Shown piece by piece: positions 8,141 to 17,914 of a stretch of DNA of 64,000 bases. Below the pieces are notes generated by a model that saw only the letters and a program-made list of their open reading frames with translations, had not been told where the DNA came from and did not search any database. This DNA comes from Planctomyces sp. (GTDB taxonomy: Bacteria > Planctomycetota > Planctomycetia > Planctomycetales > Planctomycetaceae), in the NCBI GenBank assembly GCA_005798445.1, contig SYJG01000319.1, positions 1-64,000 of the forward strand. The letters run 5' to 3'. The position numbers were made by a program, and so were the translations under genes. The stretch's first letter is position 1. Every line of letters starts with the position of its first letter.

Positions 8141-10671
8141 TCCAAAATCTCCAACGGAAAAAAACTGCTGCCGAAATAGGTTGGTTCATCTTCGACGACA
8201 CCGACCGTGAACAGTCGCAGGAATTGCTGTCGGCCCAGTGGGGCGTCGTCGTTGATGACAATTTGCAGAGTTCCCTTGTCCGTCTGACCGGTGAATGTTT
8301 CGCCTCGTCCACGCAGGCCAACGACGTCCGTCACGCGACCGGGAGCGGCCAGTTCCGTGTGCATCTTGCCAATGAATCCGTTGAGTCGCTTCGCCGAGTA
8401 GCTCAGTTTGATCGTGTCGCCTCGTTTGGCTTGCGTCACCGCGAACGGATCGACTTCCACAAGGATCGCTGTGGGTTGCACGTCGAACGTGACGGGGTTG
8501 CTGACGACCGCGACCGTCTCCGTTTTCTTGTCGGGAGTGGGGACCGTGGTCTCGGCACGGACAACCAGCGAGTAACGTCCGACAGGCATCGTCGGCGGCA
8601 GGTGGAAACTGAGATATCCCTTTTGCTGTCCGGCCGGGATGACGGTCGTTTGATTGTGGATCGAATCCGGAAGCCCCGCGCCAATCATTTTGACTGGAGC
8701 CTGATGACCGGTGTCGCGCCGCTCGATGTGGATGGCAACGTCGAGCACTCCGCCCGGCGAGTGCTTCGGAGAAAGCTTGCCGTAGAGATGATGGTCCAGC
8801 GTCTCGTGCGCATCGGCCGTGATTCGCAACGGCGCTTCGCCGGCGACCGCGATCGGGATTTGCGAAGTGATGCGCCCCCATCCGTTCGGCGTTCCGGATC
8901 GGACGATCGTGCCGCCGCGCACCGGGTGACTCTTCCGTGCAGACTCTTCCGTGACGCCTTCCAGTTTCAATTCGCCGAAGAGAGCCGACGCATTTCGATC
9001 GGCCGAAACAACCAATGTCGTCCCATCCACACCGGGGCCGAACCAGACGTCGGAGCATTCGATTCCCGCTGGGAGATCCTTGGCGGAAACGTGAATCGCT
9101 CCTTCGCAGCCTCGCTGCCGAAACACGAACAGATCGAGCACCTCGCGTCCGCCGCGCCGCACGTTCAAGCCGGCGAAGTCGTCGCGACGCGGAACGGCCA
9201 CGAGTTGAAAATCGGGTTCCTCACGACGAATGCTCAGCCGATAGGTCCGGCGCGGATCGGCTTGCAGTCCGCCAATCAGATTTCGGATCGCCACCAAGTA
9301 GCGGCCATCCGCCGGACAGACCCACCGACCTGCCGGATCGAGATGAGACGTCGGGAATCCACCACCGATGTTTCGTAATTCATCGCCGAACTGCGCCAGT
9401 TCCTGCTGACCCGATGGGTCAAGCACGCTGATCTGCAAATCGACCGGAGCTTGCAGCCGTTGTCCGATCGCCTCGATGAAAAACACTTCGCCGCGCCGAG
9501 CGGGAATCGCAAACCAATCTCGTTCGTCACCGGCTACCAGTTGTCCGCTCACTTCGCACGGAACGATGACCTCCTGCGCTGACGACGGCGAGTGATTGCC
9601 GTCTTGGTTCATCGTCACCGGCACGTCGGTCAAACCGATGACCACTGGCGCGTGACTGCCGGGAATCTGGTAGGCGAATCCTTCGAGCATCGCTTGCGAC
9701 GGCTGCAATCTCACGGGCAATGGCCAGGACGGTTCAGCGAGCGACGCGGGGATGTCCGCATCCAGGCGATCGAACAAATCATCCGGCGAGCGGGGCGGCG
9801 TCAGCCCCCCGGTGGTTGCGAGGGCCGTTGACGACCGGGGGGCTGACGCCGTCCCGCTCGCCTGGGCCAAGTTCCAGCCGTACAGCGAGACGCGCGACGC
9901 CTTGCCACGTTCGATGACGCTGGGTACAGAGAACGCGACGCGCGGGCCGGTGTCGATGTCGAGCCGATAGTAGTGCTCAGCGCTTCCCGACGAAGTCAGA
10001 TCCTGAACCTTCACGATGTAGAAGCCGTCGGCTGGAACACGAAAGTCGATCAGTGGGTCGATGCCGAAGTAACCGCGATTCACCGCGAGTCGTTTTCCCG
10101 TCGCGTCGAAGATCTCCAGTACCGCACGCAATCGGGAGTCGATCCGCTCTGCCAAGCATTCGACGATGACACGCTGTCCCTGTTTCGCTTCGAAGCGGAA
10201 GTGATCCGAGTCGCCGGCTTTGTCGAGTCGCCCGTTGATCACGACATCCAGCGGGACCAACATCGCCGCTGACACCGTTTCGTTTGGCTCGGTCTCCAAT
10301 TGCTCCCTTCGATTGCCAATTGCAAACGTCCTCGGCGAACTGACGCCGTTGTCGCCGACGGCCCACAAGTCGCACAGTCCCGGCGGTGTGTCTGCCGGAA
10401 TCGTCAGTCGCATGCGGCTGGGATCCAATCTCTCACAGCGGACGCCGGGGACATTGCAATGCAGAGTCCGCAGTCCTTGCAGGTTCGTGCCGCTGACCGT
10501 CACTTCCACCGACTGCCCAACCTGCCCGCCTGTGGGGAAGACCGTGTTCAGCACCGGGGGCACCTGTCCGAAAGCCGAGCGCCCAGCGAACGTCGCCAAG
10601 CACACGGCGACGGGCAGCAGCACTTCGCGGTATCGGCTGCGAACAATCATCAACAACTCCCAGAGCGACAT
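8137..10671 (-). CDS. Secreted PPC (pre-peptidase C-terminal) domain-rich protein
   Basis: PPVLNTVFPTGGQVGQSVEVTVSGTNLQG, DSDHFRFEAKQGQRVIVECLAERIDSRLRAVLEIFDATGK. ATGA overlap with the PSD1 start. Exact start uncertain (ORF to 10812). Confidence 0.75.
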   Translation of the reverse strand: MSLWELLMIVRSRYREVLLPVAVCLATFAGRSAFGQVPPVLNTVFPTGGQVGQSVEVTVSGTNLQGLRTLHCNVPGVRCERLDPSRMRLTIPADTPPGLCDLWAVGDNGVSSPRTFAIGNRREQLETEPNETVSAAMLVPLDVVINGRLDKAGDSDHFRFEAKQGQRVIVECLAERIDSRLRAVLEIFDATGKRLAVNRGYFGIDPLIDFRVPADGFYIVKVQDLTSSGSAEHYYRLDIDTGPRVAFSVPSVIERGKASRVSLYGWNLAQASGTASAPRSSTALATTGGLTPPRSPDDLFDRLDADIPASLAEPSWPLPVRLQPSQAMLEGFAYQIPGSHAPVVIGLTDVPVTMNQDGNHSPSSAQEVIVPCEVSGQLVAGDERDWFAIPARRGEVFFIEAIGQRLQAPVDLQISVLDPSGQQELAQFGDELRNIGGGFPTSHLDPAGRWVCPADGRYLVAIRNLIGGLQADPRRTYRLSIRREEPDFQLVAVPRRDDFAGLNVRRGGREVLDLFVFRQRGCEGAIHVSAKDLPAGIECSDVWFGPGVDGTTLVVSADRNASALFGELKLEGVTEESARKSHPVRGGTIVRSGTPNGWGRITSQIPIAVAGEAPLRITADAHETLDHHLYGKLSPKHSPGGVLDVAIHIERRDTGHQAPVKMIGAGLPDSIHNQTTVIPAGQQKGYLSFHLPPTMPVGRYSLVVRAETTVPTPDKKTETVAVVSNPVTFDVQPTAILVEVDPFAVTQAKRGDTIKLSYSAKRLNGFIGKMHTELAAPGRVTDVVGLRGRGETFTGQTDKGTLQIVINDDAPLGRQQFLRLFTVGVVEDEPTYFGSSFFPLEILE
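9785..9862. repeat. Palindromic element, family A, inside the PPC protein CDS
   Basis: GGCGAGCGGGGCGGCGTCAGCCCCCCGGT (9785-9813) vs reverse complement 9834-9862, 1 mismatch. Confidence 0.93.
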
Positions 10672-10829
10672 CAAAATAATGCAACGGTCACCCTCGCCCC
10701 AATATATCGACCTTTGTTGATGCACCGATAGTTCCGAGCGGAAAGACCGAGTTTGGCGGGCCGGGCTTCTGGCCGGTTGTATGAATCCTTCCGTCCGATT
10801 TCTTCTCGGCATGACAAGAGTTGACGCAG

Positions 10830-12161
10830 TCAGGCAACGTCCGGCAATCCAAACGGCGAACGATATTTCTTGCCCAGGAGTTGGTTGGCCTCTTCGCAGT
10901 CGACAAAACGCTCAGACTTGGGATCGAAATCGAGCCGGCCGCGAGTGCGAAGCGCGATCTCTCCCAGATGTACCAGTGCGCAACTGCGATGCGCGACCGC
11001 CGCCGAGGCGCGCGTCGGCGTCCGTTTGCGAACGGCATTGAGGAACTCGGCCATGTGTTCGGCGTAGCCGCGCTCACCGCGCAGTTCTTTCCCTTCAGTT
11101 GGCCCGGGAGTTCCCTTCGGTCCTTGAAAGACACTGAACGCTCCGCGGCGCGAGAAGATCATGTAGCCCTCGGTACCGTAAAACACGTTGCCGTTGTCGA
11201 AGCCATGCAGGCCGTAGGCGGTGAAGGGGTAGTTCTCGTAGATCAGCAGCCGACCGTCGGGGTACTCGTAGGTCACGTTCATGTTGTCCGGGTACTCGCT
11301 GGCGTGACCGTCGAGCAGCATCCGACCGCCGCGCGCGGTGATTTGCTTCGGCAATGTGTCGATGCCAAGTCCCCACGCGGCCATGTCGAGATCGTGAATC
11401 CCGTCATCGCCGATCTCGCCGTTGCCATAGTCGGAGAACATCCTCCACGTCTGATGAAAGCGATGCGGATTGAACGGTCGCTTCGGCGCTGGGCCGAGCC
11501 AGCGGTCGTAATCGACACCCGCCGGAGGCATCCCGTCCGGCAACGGCTTCTCGACCGTTCTGGTTTCCGCCGTCCACGCCCGAGCCACTTTCACTTGTCC
11601 GATGATTCCTTCCTTCAACAGCCGGCCAGCCTTTTCGGTGACTGGACTGCTGCGCATCTGGCTCCCTTGCTGGACGACTCGGCCGTATTTTCTCGCGGCG
11701 GCGATGATCAGCGGCCCCTCGTTGAAGACGTGCGAGATTGGCTTCTCGATGTAGCAGTCTTTCCCCGCCTGCATGGCGGCCAGCGCGATCGGAGCGTGCC
11801 AGTGATGCGGCGTCGCGATGATGAGCGCGTCGACATCTTTGTCGGCGATCAGGTCTTCGTAGCGTGCCGTCCGCTTCGGCGGTGCGGATTGGAAGTCGCG
11901 TGTGACGTGAGCATTCATCTTGTCGATCTGCGCGGGATCGACGTCGCAAAGCCACGCGATCGATACCGCTTCGCGCCGGCTGACGAGACCTTTGACATGG
12001 TTCGTCATGATGCCGCCGCAGCCGATGATTCCCAACCGAACTTTCGCTGGTTTGTCCTCGGCGAAGACAGGCACTCCGCCGAGTGCCGTCGCTGCTGCGA
12101 CGATGGCCGCCGCTTCCGTGGAATGCTGCAAGAACTGACGCCGGTTGGTCTCGCGGTTCAT
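10830..12161 (-). CDS. Gfo/Idh/MocA family oxidoreductase with Tat-like leader
   Basis: TNRRQFLQHSTEAAAIVAAATAL; VRLGIIGCGGIMTNHVKGL; EKPISHVFNEGPLIIAAARK. Confidence 0.93.
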   Translation of the reverse strand: MNRETNRRQFLQHSTEAAAIVAAATALGGVPVFAEDKPAKVRLGIIGCGGIMTNHVKGLVSRREAVSIAWLCDVDPAQIDKMNAHVTRDFQSAPPKRTARYEDLIADKDVDALIIATPHHWHAPIALAAMQAGKDCYIEKPISHVFNEGPLIIAAARKYGRVVQQGSQMRSSPVTEKAGRLLKEGIIGQVKVARAWTAETRTVEKPLPDGMPPAGVDYDRWLGPAPKRPFNPHRFHQTWRMFSDYGNGEIGDDGIHDLDMAAWGLGIDTLPKQITARGGRMLLDGHASEYPDNMNVTYEYPDGRLLIYENYPFTAYGLHGFDNGNVFYGTEGYMIFSRRGAFSVFQGPKGTPGPTEGKELRGERGYAEHMAEFLNAVRKRTPTRASAAVAHRSCALVHLGEIALRTRGRLDFDPKSERFVDCEEANQLLGKKYRSPFGLPDVA

Positions 12162-12478
12162 GATTGGCTCCTGAGGTAATGGATGGGGCGTGATGAACCG
12201 TATTCTGATCAGCCTGTTGGAAAATGTAACCCGAAACGTGAGCGAGGCCTGGATGGCCCTGAATCGTGAATTCCTTGGTGCGCCCGCCCTCGCTGACGCT
12301 TCGAGTTACAAAGTGCGTCGTGCGCCCGCGAAGAATCGGCCGCGAAATCAGAAATTGACACGTTTTCAGCGGACTTCCATAATCCCGCCCCTTCTCAGAT
12401 TGGCCAATTTTGCCTCGTCGTGCGCGAGGTGCGTGTCTTGCCGAACTTCTCGGCTCACCCAGGGAAAGGAATCCCGCG

Positions 12479-14515
12479 ATGAGCGATCTTGCGAACCGCT
12501 CCAGTTTCAACACGGATGTTCCGTCGGTCGTGCTCGAAGACGTGCATGAGGTGCGGCTGCGCGGATTGGCTGCCGCGACCGCGTCGGCTCCGCGAGCGCA
12601 GGTCGATCTGTTCGTCCAGGCCAGCCAAGTTGCCGAGAACCTGCGTGCTCAAGTTGCCGAGCTGGAACGGCGCGAGCGAAATCTCAACGAACAACTTGCG
12701 CAATTTGATCGAGAACAACGGTCATTGCGACTGCGAGCCGCCAATGCCGAGGAAGAGGCGCGGTTGCGAGCCGAGCAGCTTGCACAACAGGAACATGAAT
12801 TCTCCGAACGCTTTCAGCAGACCGAGCAAATTCTTGCCGAACTGAAACTGCGAGAACGCGAGTTGACGCAGGCCAATCAAACACTGGAGCAACAGCGGGC
12901 AACGCTGAAGCAGCGGTTGGAGCGTCAATGCGAAGTCGACAAAGCGGCGATGCAGCACTCGCAGGCGATGGCCGATGCGGAGCGCAAGCAACTGGCCGAC
13001 GAGCGCGAGCGCATGGCCCGCGAGCAGCAAGCGATCCTCGAAGCGGTCAAGTCCGAGATCGACCAGGAAAAGGCAAGACTCCGCAAGGAATACGCGTGGG
13101 AGCTGGACGGCGAGATCGAACACTTCGGCAATCAGAAGGAAACGTGGTTCCAGCAGCAGGCCCAGGAACGCGAGCAACTTGCCGAGGACAAGCGAGTCCA
13201 CGAAGAGGCGTTGCGGAAGTTGCAGGCCGAATGGGCCGAGCAGCGTCGCCAGCAGCAGTCGGATTTGGACGCAACGCGTCGCCAATTGGAACAACAACGT
13301 CAACATCTTCAGCGCGAACATGACGAGGCTCTGCGACGATTGCAATTGAATTGGGAAGCCGAACGACAACAGCTCCGCGTGCAATGGGCGGGTGAGCTCG
13401 ACGAAGAGAAACACGCATTTGCCGAAGAACGAGCGACGTTCGAAGCAGGCCGCGATTCCGATCGATCTGTCATTCAACGCGATCGCGAATCGCACGATCG
13501 CTACGTTCAACAGTCGCTCACCGAATTGCAAAGCCAACGCAAGCAATGGGAGACTGACCTCCGCAAGCTGCGAGACGATCATTCTCAGCAACTGCGAACC
13601 GACGCCGTCGAGTTCGATCAACAGAAAACCGATTGGGAACGTCAACGAGCCGCTCAATGGGCACGACTGGGCGAAATGCAGCGTGAAATGGAGACGACTC
13701 AGCAGGAAATCGCGCGGTCGTGGCAGGCAGGACAAGCCGAGAACTTGCAGCGCTGTGAAGACCTCGACCGGCGTGAATTCCAACTGACGCGGTTCCGCCA
13801 GCGACTCGACGAACGCGAAGGGTCACTGGCCAGCGAAGCCGAAACGCTGCGACGTCTGCTGGCCGACCGCTCGCACGAAATTGTCTCTGAGCAAAGTCGA
13901 CTCGACCGTGAACGGGCAGAGTTTGAGCAACAACGCCTGAGCGAGTCGTCGGCCATACAACAGCAGTCCGTACAGCGGGCTCTGGAAATTGAGAAACTCG
14001 AAGCCCGCCGTCAGCGGTTCGAGATGATGCGCGGCGAGTTGGAATGTTCCAATCGCCTCACGCTGGAATCGCGACTGGCGATGGAAGAAGCGTGGGCGGA
14101 ACTCTTGCCGACCGTCGATCCCGAATTGAGTCGTCGTCGCATCGAGGCGGGGCGAGCGGCAATCGCCGAGCACTATCGCCGGCTGCGAGACGAACTCGAA
14201 GTCGATCGCCAGGAGATTCAACTCGAACGCATGCAGTTCCAGGATCAGGTCCGACGCCAGCAAGACCAACTGCGAGCCGAACGCGATCAGCAACCCGCCG
14301 TGCTGGCGATCCGCGAGGAACAAGTCCGCATCGCCGAGCAACGCCTCAAAGCCGAAGCCAAAGAATGGGAGCAACGCGAACTCCGCTGGCATTCGGCACG
14401 GGCCAACTGGTTGGAAGAGAAACTCGAAGCCGAGCGAATCATTCGCGGGTTGCTCGAGCAATTCGCGACGTCGCATCGGGACGAGGTCGTGTTGCCATTC
14501 GCGAAAGCGGCGTGA
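12479..14515 (+). CDS. Long coiled-coil protein (hypothetical)
   Basis: About 680 aa, nearly all Glu/Gln/Arg-rich heptad-like sequence from MSDLANRSSFNTDVPSVV. Confidence 0.8.
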   Translation: MSDLANRSSFNTDVPSVVLEDVHEVRLRGLAAATASAPRAQVDLFVQASQVAENLRAQVAELERRERNLNEQLAQFDREQRSLRLRAANAEEEARLRAEQLAQQEHEFSERFQQTEQILAELKLRERELTQANQTLEQQRATLKQRLERQCEVDKAAMQHSQAMADAERKQLADERERMAREQQAILEAVKSEIDQEKARLRKEYAWELDGEIEHFGNQKETWFQQQAQEREQLAEDKRVHEEALRKLQAEWAEQRRQQQSDLDATRRQLEQQRQHLQREHDEALRRLQLNWEAERQQLRVQWAGELDEEKHAFAEERATFEAGRDSDRSVIQRDRESHDRYVQQSLTELQSQRKQWETDLRKLRDDHSQQLRTDAVEFDQQKTDWERQRAAQWARLGEMQREMETTQQEIARSWQAGQAENLQRCEDLDRREFQLTRFRQRLDEREGSLASEAETLRRLLADRSHEIVSEQSRLDRERAEFEQQRLSESSAIQQQSVQRALEIEKLEARRQRFEMMRGELECSNRLTLESRLAMEEAWAELLPTVDPELSRRRIEAGRAAIAEHYRRLRDELEVDRQEIQLERMQFQDQVRRQQDQLRAERDQQPAVLAIREEQVRIAEQRLKAEAKEWEQRELRWHSARANWLEEKLEAERIIRGLLEQFATSHRDEVVLPFAKAA

Positions 14516-14646
14516 GCCACTTTGGAGTGCGACGACCAAAGTCGTCGCTTTCCAAAACGCCTCGATTGCGCCCCGAGATACAATCTTTGTCACTGACAAA
14601 TGACAGCGTGTCGAAAAGCGGTGACTCTGGTCACCGCACTCCAAAG

Positions 14647-15195
14647 TTATCGCTGCATCTGTCCGAGGATCGCTTGTTCGAGATCGTCGTCCCGACCGAG
14701 GAGATACCAGCCAGACGGATTGCTCTGCCCAACAACGACGGTCAAGTTGCGTTCCAACGGAGTGTTCTTGCGAAAGGTCGCAGCCCCGGCCGTGTTCTCG
14801 GCAACGCCCGAAACGTCTTCCTTTTCTTTGAACGCTTCGACCCCGACCAGATAACCCCCTTCGACCGGCGTCAGGTCCACCTTCACCTTGCGGCGAATGG
14901 ATTGCAGTGTGCTCTCCAACCGGCTGCCAACTCCAACCGAATCGGCATGCCATGGCTCCAACACGTTTGAGCCGACTCGATAGTCGGTTTCGATGACGCC
15001 ATCCAGTCGGTTCTCGCGAGCGATTGGAAAGTGAAAATTGTGCAACACTTCAACCGCTCGCTCCCAGGCCGCGTGCTGCGAATTCGCCGGCACGAACACC
15101 GGATTCGACACGATCATCGGCCGCGACGACGCGCAGCCGGACAACAGTGTCAGCGCCAGCAACCACAACAGACCGTGAAATCGGACGACAGGCAT
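14647..15195 (-). CDS. Putative lipoprotein
   Basis: MPVVRFHGLLWLLALTLLSGCASS lipobox; no confident family. Confidence 0.7.
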   Translation of the reverse strand: MPVVRFHGLLWLLALTLLSGCASSRPMIVSNPVFVPANSQHAAWERAVEVLHNFHFPIARENRLDGVIETDYRVGSNVLEPWHADSVGVGSRLESTLQSIRRKVKVDLTPVEGGYLVGVEAFKEKEDVSGVAENTAGAATFRKNTPLERNLTVVVGQSNPSGWYLLGRDDDLEQAILGQMQR

Positions 15196-15490
15196 GAGAG
15201 AACTCGCGCGGAAGAGGTGCTCGCGTGAGAGGGGAGGACTCGAAGGGGGCGGAAATGTCTCAGCAATCTCGAAACCGGTAAAGGCGAGTTTTACCGCGAG
15301 AGACCGAGGGTGTGACAAAAACTCTGAAACACTGTCCTGCCAGCATAGCGAATGGCCAACGTCTGAATTTCACATCGTGGCGCAGACCTCACCGATCGGT
15401 CGTTTGCCGACAACAAACGGCAGTAATATACTTGACTCACCAGTCATTTACAAGGCTGGCGGATAGTGTCGGCCGCTGATCGAAACTGGC

Positions 15491-15637
15491 CTACCGCTTC
15501 TTCGCCGCCTTCTTCTTCGCCGCCTGCCACTTCTTCTCGCGATCTTCAAGCACACCCTTGGGGACGGCGACCAGCTTCCGCATCGCTTGGTCGAATTCTG
15601 GGAGCGCTGAAAAGGCTTCTCGGCGCGACGTGCTCAT
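15491..15637 (-). CDS. Small hypothetical protein, possible antitoxin-like
   Basis: MSTSRREAFSALPEFDQAMRKLVAVPKGVLEDREKKWQAAKKKAAKKR; resembles small FDxxxRKLVxVPKxxLDxRExxW proteins. Short, so uncertain. Confidence 0.5.
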   Translation of the reverse strand: MSTSRREAFSALPEFDQAMRKLVAVPKGVLEDREKKWQAAKKKAAKKR

Positions 15638-15789
15638 TTGATGCCTTTGATTTTGCGGGTTGTTGTGGTATTTCTGACTACATAGACCGGCAATTGCTCG
15701 CGTTAGTCTGGTCAGCCTAAAATTCTCTCGAATTTGCACGTCTTGGCCGTATTCTGATTGGCCGCGAGACGTTTCCGATTTGGTTCATC

Positions 15790-16479
15790 ATGGTTTTAAC
15801 ATCGCCAGAAAACGTGCTTGGAATCGGGCTTTACACGCCAGCAGAGGCGGCTTTGTATGCAAGGATCGCCCTTCCGACACTGACGCGATGGCTCTTTGGA
15901 GCAGGTGGCCAAGCAGTCGTCACATCAGAACTTGAAGGCGAGCGCATTGTAACCTTTCTGGACTTCGTTCAAGCAATGGCCGTCCGCTCGATTCGTATCA
16001 CAAAGAAAGTCCCGCTTCAAAAGATCAGGGACGCCGTTAGTTTGGCTCAAGACGAATACCAAGTCCAATATCCGTTAGCAAAGAAGCACACGGTGTTTCT
16101 ATTGGGCGACGACATCATCATCAATGTCGGAAACGAGGAAAGCAAACGTCTTGTTCAAGGCTCTGGAAAAAGGCGACGTAACCTCGTCATGAAAGAGGTT
16201 GCCGAGTTGTACATGAAGGACGTCGGATTTGACCCAGATGGATTGGCGAATCTCTACACCGCATACGAGTGGAGCGAGTTCGTAGTCAAAATGGACCCAC
16301 GTTTGCGATTCGGGGAACCGTTGTTGCCAACGTGTGGATATTCGGCTCAAGCGCTATGGGAAGCGTCGATCGCCGAGGGAAGCATCGCCAACGCGGCCAA
16401 GGTGTATAAAGTCAAGGAGGGAGAGGTAGAGACAGCCTGCCGCTACATCGACCTAATCTCTCCAAAGACAGCAGCGTGA
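15790..16479 (+). CDS. DUF433-type (VapB45-like) antitoxin
   Basis: LGIGLYTPAEAALYARIALPTLTRWLFG N-terminus and overall architecture. GTGA overlap with the downstream gene. Confidence 0.65.
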   Translation: MVLTSPENVLGIGLYTPAEAALYARIALPTLTRWLFGAGGQAVVTSELEGERIVTFLDFVQAMAVRSIRITKKVPLQKIRDAVSLAQDEYQVQYPLAKKHTVFLLGDDIIINVGNEESKRLVQGSGKRRRNLVMKEVAELYMKDVGFDPDGLANLYTAYEWSEFVVKMDPRLRFGEPLLPTCGYSAQALWEASIAEGSIANAAKVYKVKEGEVETACRYIDLISPKTAA

Positions 16480-16952
16480 CACCTCGCTTTATATTCGACG
16501 AATGCTTTGCGAAAGCGGCCATGATCGGACTTGGCGAGCTTCTAAAACCATTTCCTGATCCTCCCGAATTCCGCCACATTTCCGACTTTCAATTGGACGG
16601 GATACGCGACGAGATTTGGATTCCATCATTCGCCAAAGATGGATGGATAACGATCACGGGAGATGGTGGAAAAGCTGGCAGCAAAAAGGGACCGAAACTG
16701 CCAAGGGTCTGTCATGCCCACAAGATGACTCACGTTGTCCTTAGTCCACAACTTCACTGCCTGCCTGTAAAGAGAAAGATCCTCGCCATAGCGTCAGTCT
16801 GGGAGCAAATAGCCAAACTCGGCGAGGAACCTCCGGGATCGCGATTCTCGCTTCGGATGAATCAATCTCGCAGTGCAATTGTGTTGTTGAAAATTGAACT
16901 TGCTGAGGACGGCTTCCCAATTCCAAAACAACGGAATCGAGAGGCTACTTAG
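16476..16952 (+). CDS. PIN-like (VapC45/DUF5615-like) toxin
   Basis: FIFDECFAKAAMIGLGELL, then DEIWIPSFAKDGWITITGDGGK (PIN-like acidic residues). GTG start overlaps the antitoxin stop. Confidence 0.6.
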   Translation: MTPRFIFDECFAKAAMIGLGELLKPFPDPPEFRHISDFQLDGIRDEIWIPSFAKDGWITITGDGGKAGSKKGPKLPRVCHAHKMTHVVLSPQLHCLPVKRKILAIASVWEQIAKLGEEPPGSRFSLRMNQSRSAIVLLKIELAEDGFPIPKQRNREAT

Positions 16953-16996
16953 CCGTCTTTTTCGATGGTTTGCGACCCGGCCGGATCGCTGGCTTA

Positions 16997-17914
16997 TCAG
17001 TAATTTTCACAGAGCTTTCGGTAGGTCAGGCGGCGTCCCACCACTCGGCCCATGACTTCCGCGAATCGCTCGCCGTCGTTCAGCTTGCGACCGTTGAACC
17101 GGCAGACTTGCTCGTCAACGTAGCGGAACAGTTGCCACGGCATGACGCTGATATAGGTGCCGTTTATGCACCGCTTGAGCAGAGACCAGAAGTTTTCCAT
17201 TCCGTTCGTGTGAACGTCGCCGCGAACGTATTCCTTCGAGTGGTCAATCATCTCGTGGGTGAACTCGTCACCCAAACCGATGTAGCTCTTGAGTTCGTCG
17301 GTGTAGACGGTCGAACCGGATTCGACGTTCTCACGAATCGCCTTTTGCACCGCCGGACGTTTCCGGTTTCCGACAACTCCCGCGATGATCTTGCCGCCAC
17401 GCTCAAGAACACCGTGAACGATCGCCTTACCACCCGCACCGCGTCCGGTGATCTTGCGGGCGCGGACGTCCTCGTGCATGTTCTTCGCCTTGCCGCCTAC
17501 GAACGTCTCGTCGCTCTCAACAGTCCCCTTGAGCTTCACAATGCTGCCTTCTTGCATCGCGAGTCGGACCCGGTGAAGCATAAACCAAGCCGACTTCTGA
17601 GTGACCCCAAGAGCGCGGTGTAGTTCGTAGCTGCTGATTCCGTTCTTCGCGTTGACGATGCACCACACGGCCACGAACCACTTGTCGAGACCGAGTGGAC
17701 TGTCTTCAAAGATCGTCCCGACCTTGTAGCTGAATTGCTTTTTGCAATCGCGACACTTCAGAATCTTGCGGGTTTCGAGTTTGTAGCAGTTCTTCCCGCC
17801 ACACTTCGGGCAGTCGATCACACCGGCGGGCCATTTGATGCTGGACATGTACTCGTTGCAGACATCGAGGTCAGAGAAGAATTTGACGGCTTCAATCAGG
17901 GTTTTCGGTTGCAT
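16997..17914 (-). CDS. IS1595 family transposase
   Basis: CPKCGGKNCYKLETRKILKCRDCKKQFSYKVGTIFEDSPLGLDKWFVAVW zinc-ribbon N-terminus, and ESDETFVGGKAKNMH. Confidence 0.93.
   Translation of the reverse strand: MQPKTLIEAVKFFSDLDVCNEYMSSIKWPAGVIDCPKCGGKNCYKLETRKILKCRDCKKQFSYKVGTIFEDSPLGLDKWFVAVWCIVNAKNGISSYELHRALGVTQKSAWFMLHRVRLAMQEGSIVKLKGTVESDETFVGGKAKNMHEDVRARKITGRGAGGKAIVHGVLERGGKIIAGVVGNRKRPAVQKAIRENVESGSTVYTDELKSYIGLGDEFTHEMIDHSKEYVRGDVHTNGMENFWSLLKRCINGTYISVMPWQLFRYVDEQVCRFNGRKLNDGERFAEVMGRVVGRRLTYRKLCENY

Noticed and set aside
8026-9378. 450-aa plus-strand ORF
   Set aside because: Antisense to the PPC protein.
10821-12179. 452-aa plus-strand ORF
   Set aside because: Antisense to the Gfo/Idh/MocA gene.
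12722-13783. 353-aa minus-strand Leu/Phe-rich ORF
   Set aside because: Antisense of the Glu/Gln-rich coiled-coil gene, which makes it look falsely membrane-like.
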